NCBI GenBank assembly: GCA_958295665.1
Contig: OY282560.1
Location: 194,613,011-194,677,010, forward strand
Source: Tipula vernalis
Lineage: Eukaryota > Arthropoda > Insecta > Diptera > Tipulidae
Reading direction: 5' to 3'
Length of the DNA: 64,000 nt
Positions 1 to 10,859 of the stretch are shown here, in pieces. Numbering within the stretch: the first letter of the stretch is position 1; each line of letters begins with the position of its first letter. Position numbers and translations under genes: made by a program. Under the pieces are notes generated by a model. That model was given only the letters and a program-made list of their open reading frames with translations, had not been told where the DNA came from and made no database searches.

Positions 1-1047
1 CATACAGCCGAGTGTGAGAATTCTGAGGGCATTACGCTCGGGACTGAATCAAAACCATATATCCAATCCCTCGAGTTCTCAGAACGATTAACGCCGATAA
101 ATCACATCTTATCTCAAACTCACAAACCTGACCTAATTCCAACACCAACAAAGCCTAACAAAAGAAAAATTCGTGCCATTAAATATTTTTAGCAGAAGCG
201 ATCTTTTATAAAGAAATGCATTTCCTCAATAGTGCACAGACTTTATAAAAATGATCCGCGTCCTTACGCACAAGTCACTATTGGTAAGAAAAGTATATAT
301 GGGCTTTTGGATAGTGGAGCCTCAGTGAGTGTCTTAGGTAAGGGTGCCTTAGAATTCCTTGCAAGTGAGAAAATTGAATTCAATAAGTTATATTCGTTCA
401 TAAAAACTGCTGACGGAATGTGTAACCGAATTGAAGGCTACGTGTGGTTGCCAATTACATTCGAAAATAAAACTGAGATGATGAAAATTAGTATCGTTCC
501 ATGTTTACAGTCTCCATTGTTTCTTGGAATAGATTTATGGGAACGTTTTAATATAACTCCTAATCTGAACATCAGTCAAATTTCCGAGTCAACGCTGAAA
601 CCAATAGACGACAACACACATCATTTAAACGTGGATGATAAAACTAAACTAGAACGAATAATTGATATGTTTCCATCATTTGCAAAGAATGGGTTAGGCA
701 AGACCACTCTACACAGACTCTATACAGACTACAAGTCAATAAAACAGAAATATTATCCTGTCTCGCCCGCAGTCCAAAAATGTCTCAATGAGAAAATTGA
801 TAGGATGCTCAATTTGGGAGTAATCGAGGTTAGCAGAAGTGTCTGGAGTTCACCGGTAACAATAGTAAAAAAATCAAATGGCAAGACTCGACTTTGCTTG
901 GACGCCAGAAAACTGAACTCTGTAACTAATAAAGACGCGAATCCTCTCCCTCACATCAAAGGACTAATTGGACGCCTTGCTGAGACTAAATACATTACGG
1001 GACTGGACTTGAAGGACGCATTCTGGCAGATTCCGCTTGCGGAATCT
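1..1047 (+). pseudogene. Ty3/gypsy Gag-Pol fragment (protease to RT palm), left end outside window
   Basis: One frame runs from the window edge through an aspartic protease with the DSGAS motif (about 310-330) into the RT fingers and palm start. Conserved blocks include a W-S-S-P-V strand (about 845), an LCLDAR-type block (about 893) and a D-L-K-D-A-F-W-Q-I-P segment (about 1005-1035). A single in-frame TAG lies near 189-191; the apparent start at 232 is a GTG inside the frame, not a real initiator. Similarity ends abruptly at about 1047, before the YxDD active site, so RNase H and integrase are missing. The layout and many residues match the complete element at 36999-44909, so the two are related families. 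It is a dead fragment; its left part lies outside the window. Confidence 0.88.
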
Positions 1048-1097
1048 ATAATGAGATACGTGTTTCCTTACTTGATCTATAATGAGATACGTGTTTC
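1047..1097 (+). repeat. 31-nt-period direct duplication at the gypsy break point
   Basis: A segment beginning tataatgagatacgtgtttc is present at 1047 and again about 31 bases later. It sits exactly where the gypsy frame loses similarity, so it probably records the break and repair event that truncated the element. Confidence 0.6.
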
Positions 1098-1100
1098 ATT

Positions 1101-3374
1101 AACTGTTAAATTAAATCGAAATAATATCATTTAAAAAATGCCGATTACCGTTCAATAAACTTAATTTGCAAATACATGAGAGCATACGGCTATTATTTTA
1201 AGAAAAAAAATTCCAAATCCAATTCTATATAGACAAATATAAACCCGCCTTTAATATTCTAACGTTAATCAGCAAGGACCGACTAAACTGTAAGACTGAA
1301 TCGCTTTAAAATAAGGTACAAATCAGCAAAAATCCTAATCCAATTAAAACATTATCATTGTAATCCGATTACGGGATTAAAAACAGACGCAGAAACGAAC
1401 AATATTGATGTGACACCGCATCTAAAAGTATTTTTCGTTTATTGAAACCAATTTAAGCTTTTAAAAATAAACTTTTATAATTAGTGGACTATTTACACTA
1501 ATTATACATTATCTACAGTTTACATAACATAGTATATATGTATATACACAACCAATTTAAATTTTGTTTTATTATTTATATTACAGTTTTGGGGCAAATA
1601 ATAATAATCATAATACATAAAACTTATTTTTTGGCGCTTTTATTCGCTAAGTTTAAATATTTAATGGGGAAAACAAGGAAATATAAAACAAACAACAACA
1701 AAAATTAACTTGTAATGTAGGTATAGTGATAAGAGCCTTGATTATTATTATGATTATTATAACAGTGGCGGATGATGATGTTGGTGTTGTAATGAAACGC
1801 GGAAATATAATATTTCAATTAAAAACACATTTTTCATGGTCATTTAGCTTTAGGATGTTTATCGTGCGATTTTTATAGAAACATTACCAAAAATGTTTCT
1901 ATGTGGTGCTGGTTCATGTTTGAATAAATCAATGGCACCAAAATTCCATTGTGTATTTATGTGTATACAGAAATGTATATAAATGTACATACATAATATG
2001 TAAATCGAATAAAGAAAATCCTTTTATGGTTTTTTCTTCCTCTGTATCGGTAAATGTACATCTGTATGTAATATGTATGCTTATTATTCAATCCTCAAAT
2101 CTATTGTTATTTTATGGAAACTGATGAAGCCAATTTTCTAAATATACGAAAATGTACGACAAAGAAAACTCATGAAAGCAATAAAGATACTTATATAAAA
2201 TGGAAATGTTTAACTCTATACAGCTAATTTAATTTATCTTCATTAAATTTTCAAATTTCATTTCACTGAAAATCCATACGTATACACACGCGTACCAGAA
2301 TAAATAGAGTTAGTCGTAAGCTTAGATTTTATTTCAATTTAAAAAATACGCACATAATACACTGCTTTACACTTATTCCTTCGTCTTCTTACGTAATATT
2401 TCGTTTAGTTTAAATTTTTAATGAAAATCATAATTAATAAATTTCAGTTTTCACAACTTGTGTTAAAACAAACAAAATAAAAGTAACCAGCCACAAATTG
2501 GTAAATATATAGTCTGCATATTTTCCCTTCGAGATAACGATCGTTAATGATACTAAATAAAATAATAATTTTCATCTCCTGTACCAAGAAAATTTTCTTT
2601 CGTATTTATTTGGGGAGCCTACACAAACTATGATGATGATACCCGTACTCAACGAAAAACTTTTAAAATTAGAAGGAAAATTATTTCAATTATATTTATG
2701 ATAATTAATTACACAATTTTTACTTAAGGCAAATGCTGTGCGGTTGCTTTTTCAAAAATTTTTTGTTTTAGGTTTAGTGTAAATGAGCATTTATGGCCAG
2801 CTGTTACAAAAATAATGTAAAATGTTGAAATTTATATGTTTCGCTTTCTTTGAAATTATAGGACATACACTCTTCTTTCTATACAAGCGAAATGTTGTGT
2901 GGAAAGTCAAAATTTTATCACTTGCGTGACAAAAAGTTTGCCGTTTGCATTTTTTTTACTTTTTTTACAAAATTTATTGTTTTACTTAGTTGCTTCGGGA
3001 AATGTTGTTGCTTTAAGCGTATATATTACCTTCGTTTAATAGTTACACAATATATCTGCCATTTGTGCTTCAATTCAAAATATTGAAACGTACCTGAAAC
3101 GAAAAAATACAAAAATTATAAAGATTGTTTAATTTGCGCACACAATAGGCATTATTATATGAAAAGCATTGTCTGGAAAATTTATTCTTTTCTTCTAACG
3201 TTTTATAATTTTTAGCATATTTGTATGTATTCAGTTTATTTGAGAAACATTCATTGACTATAAATTTAAATTAATTAATAGACTGCTAACTTTATTTTGA
3301 GGCAGTTAGCGTTCTTGCTTTTACAAATTCTAGAAATTAATAGATAATAACTATCGGTCTTTATCTTGATTAAA
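1101..3374. other. AT-rich intergenic stretch, no gene seen
   Basis: Long A/T runs, tacatacata-like simple sequence and scattered short open frames without any recognisable domain. The 64-codon frame near 2892 has low-complexity, phenylalanine-rich content typical of T-rich DNA. No RNA gene or terminal repeat was recognised. Confidence 0.6.
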
Positions 3375-4920
3375 AATTCCATCTCTGAAAATCAGCATGG
3401 GTTTTACCCTGGGCGATCAACTGTAACAAATCTTGTTTTGTTTAAATTTTTTGGCTTTAGCATTACAAAATGGTGATTGTGTTGAAGTAGTGTTTACTGA
3501 TTTTAGTAAAGAATTCGACAAAATTGATCATATCTTACTTGTTAAGGAACTGGAACATTTATATGAAATAAATATGTTCCGAAGATTGTATGAGAATTCA
3601 ATCCAGTTTTCAACTGATGAGCTTATGATTATGAAAAAATCAATCTTCTCATCAGGCCGCGGCGACTGGACTGATTATACCACAATTTACTTTCTATATA
3701 TACAGAATGTACTGTGCGTTATGTATTAGCGAATCATACTAATACAGATAAATTTTCTTACAATTTTTTCTTCTTTACGACATTCATACAGCTCTAATTC
3801 TGTGTAAGCTAATTTTACTTTTTTTTAAATTTTTTTGTTGAATATTAATTAATTCATGTAATTTCTAATATACCACCAGTGACTAGACCATTTCAAATGT
3901 GTTTTTATTAACACGTAGAAGTATATTAGTATTTACGAATATCATTTAAATTAAAAGTTAAATAAATAGAATTCTGTCTATTACTCTGTTTCGTTGAATG
4001 ATTGTTGAATTTAAAAAAAAAGTAGAACTGGAACAACTCAAGTCTGCATATTTAACGAACCGTACTAAAAAAGTTCTTTTAATAATATTTTCTCTAGAAA
4101 TATAAATGATTTGTCTGGTGTTCCACAAGCCTTTCAGGACCGCTTTTATTAATTACATTCATAGATGATGTGAAGCGGTGCTTCAAATGTAAAAGTCTTT
4201 TGCAAGATTAAATATGAGGGCGATCTGTTAAATTTACAATAAGAATTAAATATTTTCTGTGAATGGTGAACCTTGAGAAAGCTTTGTCTCACCGTTTCTA
4301 AATGTAAAGTTATGAACTTTTCTAGAAGACAAAATTGGTGTAATAATAGATTATTTTTAAATGGAGTTATGATTGATCGATTCCATTCTTTTCTAGATTT
4401 AGGTGTCTTATTTTCTCGAAATTTTTCGTTTATAGTTAATTCAATGTTAGGTAAAACCCCTAATTTGTTCGTTCGCAATTGGAATTTGCCTAAATTGTTT
4501 GGAATCCGTACTATAACAAATCCTCTAGCTATATAGAACCAATTCAGAAGCGATTACTGATGTTTGCCTTAAGGCGACTCCTACGGGAGGCAAACGCTCT
4601 GAAGTATGTGCTACCGCCAAATTTAGGCCGTTGTCTGTTACTGAATATTGATCTTATAATGGCCTGAATTAATTGTTCGCAACTGATATCCTTGTATTCA
4701 ATACGTACTTCCGTGTGATCACTCAGATACTAATACCTCAAGATTGATCTCCGTTTAAATCGGGTGAATTTTGGTATGTCGGACATGATTTTCAATTCAA
4801 GTCGTGTATTTAAATAATGTTTCTGCCGTGTTCAATTTTAATTTGTCTAGAAACGAATTTAAAAGTATTATAAAAAACTTTTATTGTGCTAATTTGAATT
4901 ATGTAAATTGTATTGATTTT
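3375..4920 (+). pseudogene. Decayed jockey/CR1-like LINE ORF2 (reverse transcriptase)
   Basis: Ordered RT blocks of a non-LTR retrotransposon can be read on the plus strand with frame changes. An SENQHGF-x-PGRST block lies at about 3387-3420. A TDFSK-x-FDKIDH block, carrying the first catalytic aspartate, lies at about 3496-3530. A GVPQ-like block is near 4118. A decayed block with IDDV but no intact FADD is near 4160, followed by an SKCKVMNFSRR segment (about 4300-4330) and a DLGV-x-F segment near 4400. Downstream, about 4545-4660, is the post-RT segment with an LLMFALRRL-like stretch and an LPPNLGRCLL motif, then a last recognisable part near 4830-4900. No endonuclease domain is seen upstream, so the copy is probably 5' truncated. 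Assignment to jockey or CR1 is by motif memory; the clade is uncertain. Confidence 0.78.
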
Positions 4921-4944
4921 ATGTTTTCAATTTTTATAAATACG

Positions 4945-5045
4945 ATCGTGGAAACAAATCGTTTATACAATTGATCGTATGCACAATTGATCGTGGATCA
5001 ATTCATCGTATGGACAATTGATCGTGGATCCATGGTCAATTCCAC
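4945..5045 (+). repeat. Short tandem repeat of caattgatcgt-type units
   Basis: Four or five imperfect units of about 20-30 bases built on acaattgatcgt with variable atg/ggatc spacers follow shortly after the last LINE-like coding signal. They could be a LINE 3'-tail microsatellite or an independent minisatellite. Confidence 0.6.
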
Positions 5046-5999
5046 GAATTTATTTTGCGTAAAGAATTTTGTTTTTTTTTTTGATTTCGTTATTCCCGCT
5101 CCTTTACACTGAAAAAAATATTGTGCATTTTATTTACGAATGGCATTCGTTAACCATAATTCGTACTATTAATGTAAAAGTTTCTTCTATTCGTACTATT
5201 AATGTAAAAATATAAAATTTAGAAAAGATTCATAAAAATGTGTGCGTTAATATTACGAATCACGGTTCATAAACTTAAAAATGGTTAGTTTATTGTATTG
5301 TATATTTAACACATTAACATGTTTTTTGCGTATTGGTGCAAATTGTATTATTTTATTAAAAAATGAAATTTATGAAGAATTCATAATATTTATGAATAAA
5401 TTATTAAGATCATGTAGAAAAATGTACGTAATCTTATTCTTCTTTACATTATAATTAGGTATACACAAGCATAACTATTTTAACGCTTAGTACTCAGAAA
5501 CTACTAAAACGATTTTTATGATCGAGGTCTCTATTAAAAGGACTTTAGGTGTAAATTGCCAAACTTTTAACAGGATTATTTATTGATGTTCACAGAAACG
5601 CCAATTTTTGATTTTGTTTTTAGGTAGTCAAACTATAAAGTCAAATCTGTTGTAAAGAGTACATTAGCTTAGACGATAATGTGTCAGCCCTTACTAGGAA
5701 AGGTCGCGAGTTTTTCTAAGCTGGGTTTCGAATTGAAGTTTTTTCTAGATGCAATTTTTTTTTCTATATTCCAGTACAAATTATATTTCCTTTGCACAAC
5801 CACACAGTCACAATCATTGTATTTATAACAATTTTAACAGTATATTGTTCTACGTACTAAACCGACGCACAATTACAAAATGGTGATTGCGCAAATGTTA
5901 GTATACCGACGAAAAATTTGGCAGAATTTGAATTCTCATTTTTATTTATGTTTGTTGGTTAGTGGCTTACCATCTCGCAAATTGTTCTGAAAGAAAACG

Positions 6000-6240
6000 C
6001 AGTAGGGTGAAATTCGACAGGGGCGATGGAAATGGAATTCTAAAACGATTTTTATGCCAAAGTTCTGAGATATAACCAACTATAATGAAACTTGGTTATT
6101 TCTTAACGGAGTACTATGAAATTCAATTTGTAGGATGAAAATGGAACTCTAAATTATTTTTAGTAGGTAAAGTTCTGGAATATGAGCAATTAGAATAAAA
6201 CTTAGATATTCCTTTAACAATTATTATGATTTCAGCCATG
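6000..6240 (+). repeat. Dispersed ~110-bp repeat, two degenerate units
   Basis: Two successive units share the phrases atggaaatgg-aattctaaa, a-gttctg-gatat and aacttggttatttctta with the tandem array at 17141-17700 and the inverted copies at 54480-54690. This is a dispersed satellite-like family, seen here inside the 13-bp-TIR element. Confidence 0.6.
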
Positions 6241-6655
6241 CGGTTTGTGTGTGTGTGTCCATTTCCCCAAAAATAAGCCGGTTTTTCTAAATGTAAGGTA
6301 GAAGCCTACTAATGATTTTCCCATGATAGCTATATATTTTCATTTAAAAAAATCGCAAGCAAGGAGAAAAAAAATCAAATAATTGAGCATATTTAAATTA
6401 TCGCGAATACGTCATTCGATGATAATTGTCGAAATATCCTGGTAATAAGACTGAAAGGAGGAAAATACAACAAAATCTTTCTTTTTTTATTTTATTTACT
6501 TTGGTCAGAATTAAATAATTCACACGACCTCAATAACACAATAATATCTTAAACCTAAAGACTTCTTGTTGCAATAAATTTAACGAAATTTTTAACAAAA
6601 TACCAAACCTATGGCCCTGAAAAAGTACTACCTGGTGTGTGGAAAAAATACTATC

Positions 6656-6714
6656 GAAAAAGTACTATCGAAAATGCCCTTGTATGTACAAAGCATTTTC
6701 GATAGTACTTTTTC
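6656..6714. repeat. Perfect 22-bp hairpin with 15-nt loop
   Basis: The arm gaaaaagtactatcgaaaat plus gc (6656-6677) is exactly repeated in reverse complement at 6693-6714, separated by 15 nt. A partial third copy of the arm precedes it at about 6642. It could be the tip of an inverted-repeat element or a fold-back structure; function unknown. Confidence 0.85.
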
Positions 6715-7383
6715 CGTTAGTGTTTCTTCCTGTTACGTAATGTAAACGAATTTATTCGTTAAGTTTACAATTTTCGTGCTATATACGAATAATTTCACTT
6801 TAATCATATTCGGGACAACGAAAGTAAAAAATTGCATTTACTTCAATATTAGCGTCCTGTGCTAGAATAATAGACGACATGAAATTTGAAGTTAAATAAA
6901 ATAAATTAAATTTTATTAAAATAGTAAATTTGTGTTTGTAGAAGAAAATAAATTTGAATTTAAATAAAATAAAATAAATTTTAATAAAATAATAAATTTG
7001 TGTATATTGAAAGCAGGTAAATATGCTGTTTTATGTTTGTAACGTACTAAGAGCGGTAATGCAAATACTACCATTTATCTTTGACAAAGAAATTTGATAA
7101 AACATCTTTGACATAGAAAAATGATAGTCTGATTCCAGCCCTTCCATCTTGTTTATAAATTTATTTGTGCCAAATTGGAAATATTCAAGTTTAAACTAAA
7201 ATTTTTCTTTTTAAAGCTAAAAATAATTTTTTTAATATTTCTTGTTTAAATATGAAGCCGCCCTCCAACTTTTATAGTGCCTACACGGGTTTTTGGTACT
7301 GACCCAAAGAATTGTGAGGGAGGACAACGCGGGTAAAAAGTTAACCACAACCAACCGTGACAATAAAGTACTCGTAAGATGCC

Positions 7384-7715
7384 ATGGTATTAGTGGGAAA
7401 TATTGTAGATGACCACATAGAATTTTTAAATAGAAGGTCGGAGTGTATTCAACCGTTTGTAATAGGAGCTGGAACCTTGGACCACGTGGGAAAATATTTT
7501 ATTTATTTAAATGGCTACAAGCTACCGTTCGACAAATGTATAAGAGCGGTAAATATTTGTTACAAATGTTTTTTTTTTTATTTAATTTAAAATATCCCAC
7601 CGAGAGAGAGCTGTTTTGGCATTTTGTGGAAAATTATTTTTATAATGCCAATAATAAAATTAAAAAAATTTCATCGAAACTGAGTTTTATGCTCAAAGAG
7701 CAAAATGCAGATTAA
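7384..7715 (+). pseudogene. C-terminal remnant of an unassigned transposon-type protein
   Basis: About 100 codons look conserved across a frame break in a poly-T run at 7567-7580. The first frame carries a GKYFIYLNG segment followed by LPFDKCIRAV; the second continues with an FNLKYPTE segment, an FWHFVENYFY helix and a short lysine-rich tail ending at 7715. Similar -YF-V-DG-...-FNL-YP-...-F-x-YFY C-termini occur, from memory, in uncharacterised proteins common in insect and cnidarian genomes, usually in repeats. It lies inside the putative 5107-8524 TIR element, so it may be part of that element's protein. The N-terminal portion is not identified. No catalytic motif is visible and the function is unknown. 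Confidence 0.5.
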
Positions 7716-7873
7716 TAATTATAATTAGATATTTTTGTGAATTAATATATTTATTTCTTATATTTGTAAATTATATTTTAACAATACCACAAATAAAACA
7801 ACTAAAAATCGAAATTAAAAGCTTTTTATTTCTTTAGCACATATACGTATGTATATGTAAAAATTCTTATATA

Positions 7874-7875
<2 letters not shown>

Positions 7876-7910
<35 letters not shown>
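7876..7910. repeat. (TA)n microsatellite
   Basis: An uninterrupted run of about 17 TA dinucleotides. Confidence 0.95.
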
Positions 7911-7911
<1 letters not shown>

Positions 7912-8526
7912 TATAATATACGAATTTATTTATCAAATCCCCCATAAATTTACACTCCTATTATGAATCACTACATAAATATTACGTAATTTTGTTTACC
8001 AATTATGAAACCGTTCCCACATTTTATAAATTATTTTCATTATATTTATGAAAATAATCGTCAGATTTGTGAATTATTCATAGCCAGTGAATGTTGCGTT
8101 CTTCCTATATACGAATAATTTTGTAAATATATTTGCGTTTACGTACATAAAATGAATTTCTGTACTATATGTATGAATTTATTCGTTAATTCAATTTAAT
8201 ATTTCGTAACTATTATGAAAAAGTTCGTTAATTCTAATTTTTTTTCGATAACTCATAAATTTCTCACGTTAATAATAAGAATTTGTTCATCGACAAATGC
8301 TTTAATTGCGTTAAAATTATAACATTGTTCGTATATCATATGAATCAAATCAAAAATATTACAACGTAAGTTGTCAAATTTAAAATAATAAATTTTAGGT
8401 GTTTCACTATATTAATGTTTGATTTGCGTACTATTAATGAAGGGTCGTGTTGGCTCAGATTTAACGAATTTTTCTTACTATTAATGCAGTTTTTGTCTGT
8501 ATTGATGTAGGATTTTTTTCAGTGTA

Positions 8527-9129
8527 GAGTTGTAAATTCCAATAAACGTGTAGCGGTTCACCCAACTAACCACTACAAACTTGGTGGCACACATTCTAAA
8601 TCAAGGCGAATACAGAACACAAAACAAAATAAAATTAAATTAACCAGTCTCGTCTCGATCTCTATAAAGACAACACACACCGCCCGTGGTGTTGGCCCTA
8701 AAATATATTTTTTTAGTGACACAAAACGGTGTTGAAAAAATACAAGAAAATCTCTGTGATAAATAATAAATAATTTTAAATCAAAAAAATTAATAAATCA
8801 TACAAAACAACTTTAAATTAAATTGTGTGTTTGTGTTAATTGTATTCCTAAATTAGTGACCACAGACGTCCGGTTTTACGGACTGAAACACGCCTCAAAA
8901 AAATCGCAACATTTTTTTTTTGTATTAAAATTGTTGACACCTGGTACGAACCCGTACCAGCACTCGAATTCCGGTTCTATGACAAATGAGAACGAAAAAT
9001 GATTTAATTTTTTTTTTCGACTAGTCAGTTCTCAGACTCAACGAAACTCCGATTCACAGATGAGTTTCAATTATAGTAAAATTTTATAGCATGAGCTATT
9101 TAGTTTTGTGCTTAATAACCGCCACAAAA
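8527..9129. other. Intergenic; possible LTR or leader remnant but not proven
   Basis: Sequence after the TIR element has a local GC rise (ccgcccgtggtgttggccc near 8680) and a ctctataaag segment, like promoter/leader DNA of an LTR element. No matching second LTR or coding continuation was found, so I make no gene call. Confidence 0.3.
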
Positions 9130-9760
9130 TGTAAATAACTTGAACTTTCTTGAATAATTTCGAATAATCTCGAGAAATCTGCTAAATATCATAATTTATT
9201 TATGTGTGATTCAACAAGTTCACCCCACTCAAAGATAAGCGCAGAACGTTACCATATAAATTAAGGCTAAAATCGAAAATCTCGAATAATCGTACATTTA
9301 CAGCGCGGAATAATCTCGATTACCCCAGAAAAATACAAATAATCTCTGTATTATATGAATCTAGATTGATCTCGAACAATTTAAATAATACCGGAAAAAT
9401 TTAATATTAATAAAAAAATGTTTGAAAAACCACAAACATTTTGAAAAATTCTGAAAATTCGTGAAATTAGCGAATTATTTGTCAAGCAACTTAATGTTAC
9501 TAATACTAATAAGCAAAATGATGATATGCAAGTTGAGGCGAAGCTCCGATAATATCGGATAATTCTCATAAATATCGAACAATCATATTTTTCGAATTGG
9601 CTCTAAGATTCTCGAGTAACATCGAACAACGAAATACATTTACAATCTCAAACATACTAGAATAATCTCGAATAATTAGTCTGTTCCATAACACTGATTT
9701 ACAAATTAAACCCCGAACATCACGCTTCTCAGCTAACCGCGACAAAAACAATTTTCCTAG
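9130..9760. repeat. Cryptic short repeat of tctcgaataat-type units
   Basis: Many imperfect copies of (a)tctcgaataat, tctcgaacaat and tcgagaaatc lie in one orientation through the block, spaced irregularly. The minus-strand open frames here (near 9381-9751) are by-products of this repetitive composition and have no domain I recognise. Confidence 0.65.
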
Positions 9761-9929
9761 TAAGGTTCAATCTTGATATTGGAGGAGTTTATTCTGAACT
9801 ATTATCTATTTAATCTCGATTTTAAAATAATATTCGAACGTTTTATAAATATCGTGGGCCCCAGCAACTACAAGTGCTCCCCCTCCGGCTACCGCTGCTG
9901 TGGTATCTCGTTACGCCACTGGGAACAGC

Positions 9930-10680
9930 TAAAAACTGGTAACGATTAAATTATCGAAAGTACCAATTGGAGTATTTTTAAAATATGAGTATTTTTGATG
10001 ATATTTTAAATTTTTTTTGGATTAGTCTTGGCTCTTACTTAATACCTAACCCTGCCAAAACCCCAAATTTCTAGTTACATTTTTTTTGAAAATTCATAAT
10101 TCAATTTTACTCTATAATTTTTAGTCTTTAAAAAAGTAGCCTACACATGTTCTACCGACTCTTCCTTATTTCGCATTAAACCGTTGTCCCACTCATCCTA
10201 ATAGGAGAAGAATAGAACTTCCTAAAAACTAACGCCAATTGAATTAATTTGGTTTAAGATTTTAGAATTATTTTAAAAGCGTATTTTGAATTTTAGTTTT
10301 AATAAGCCAATGTGATTTTGTTGTTGTTGTCGAAATCCTAAATGAAACATTGTTGTGGTCGTTTCTTGAAAATTCCAAATACTAGGGATTTTCAAGGATG
10401 AAAGCTACCTTTATTACATATTTTACAATATTTAGCCAGTCTTATAATATCGTTTCAGTTTTAACAATTGAAGTAATTCAACTTCAGATTCTAGGATTTT
10501 TCAAGCGTGTATTTTACATCAAATTTTAATAACCCAGGTATTTTGTGTTGCTGTTGTCCAAATCCTAAATAATTATTTATTGTTCTCAAATTTATTAGGA
10601 TTTGAAAGACGGTTTTCAGCTATATTTTTCCGTCATGACTAATCAAAATTTCGCCTATTTACAATATTACAGAAACATGA
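9930..10680 (+). repeat. Degenerate tandem repeat, family shared with 51420-52530
   Basis: Two or more units (starting near 10231 and 10471, with a partial one near 9930) share the order: gaattaatttggtttaa, gattttagaattattttaaa, aataagccaatgtgatt, ttgttgtc-aaatcctaaa, aaattccaaatactag-gattttcaagg and atatttagccagt. The same phrases in the same order and orientation recur at 51420-52530. Period is roughly 240-300 bases, with substantial divergence between units. Confidence 0.75.
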
Positions 10681-10859
10681 TTGTTTGTGAGGGACGTGTG
10701 GTGTATGTATATTGAACAATTCAACATGTAAATTATTTGATTTTTGATAAGAACGCATGACAAAAGTTTGTTAAACTTGAATTTAAACCAAACCTTGAGG
10801 ATCATTGAAACTTAATTCCGGAAACTGAATTAAATTTTAGTACTAAATTATCCTAAATA

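Larger units (their letters stand above)
5107..8524. mobile_element. Putative DNA transposon with 13-bp TIRs and TA flanks
   Basis: The left end reads cactgaaaaaaat (5107-5119) and the right end is its exact reverse complement (8512-8524). Each is flanked outside by TA (5105-5106 and 8525-8526), as expected for a TA target duplication. Inside both ends are many copies of short motifs such as attcgtta/taacgaat and tactattaatg; at 5160-5215 an approximately 30-base unit is directly duplicated. One eroded coding remnant lies at about 7384-7715. TA flanks suggest a Tc1/mariner-like or other TA-targeting superfamily, but no DDE transposase is visible. It is also possible that two separate short elements share these termini. 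The superfamily is not assigned. Confidence 0.6.

Noticed and set aside
8527..8990. Possible LTR/PBS (cttggtggcacac) leader of another retroelement
   Set aside because: No duplicate LTR and no following gag were found; a TGG alone is not evidence of a PBS.
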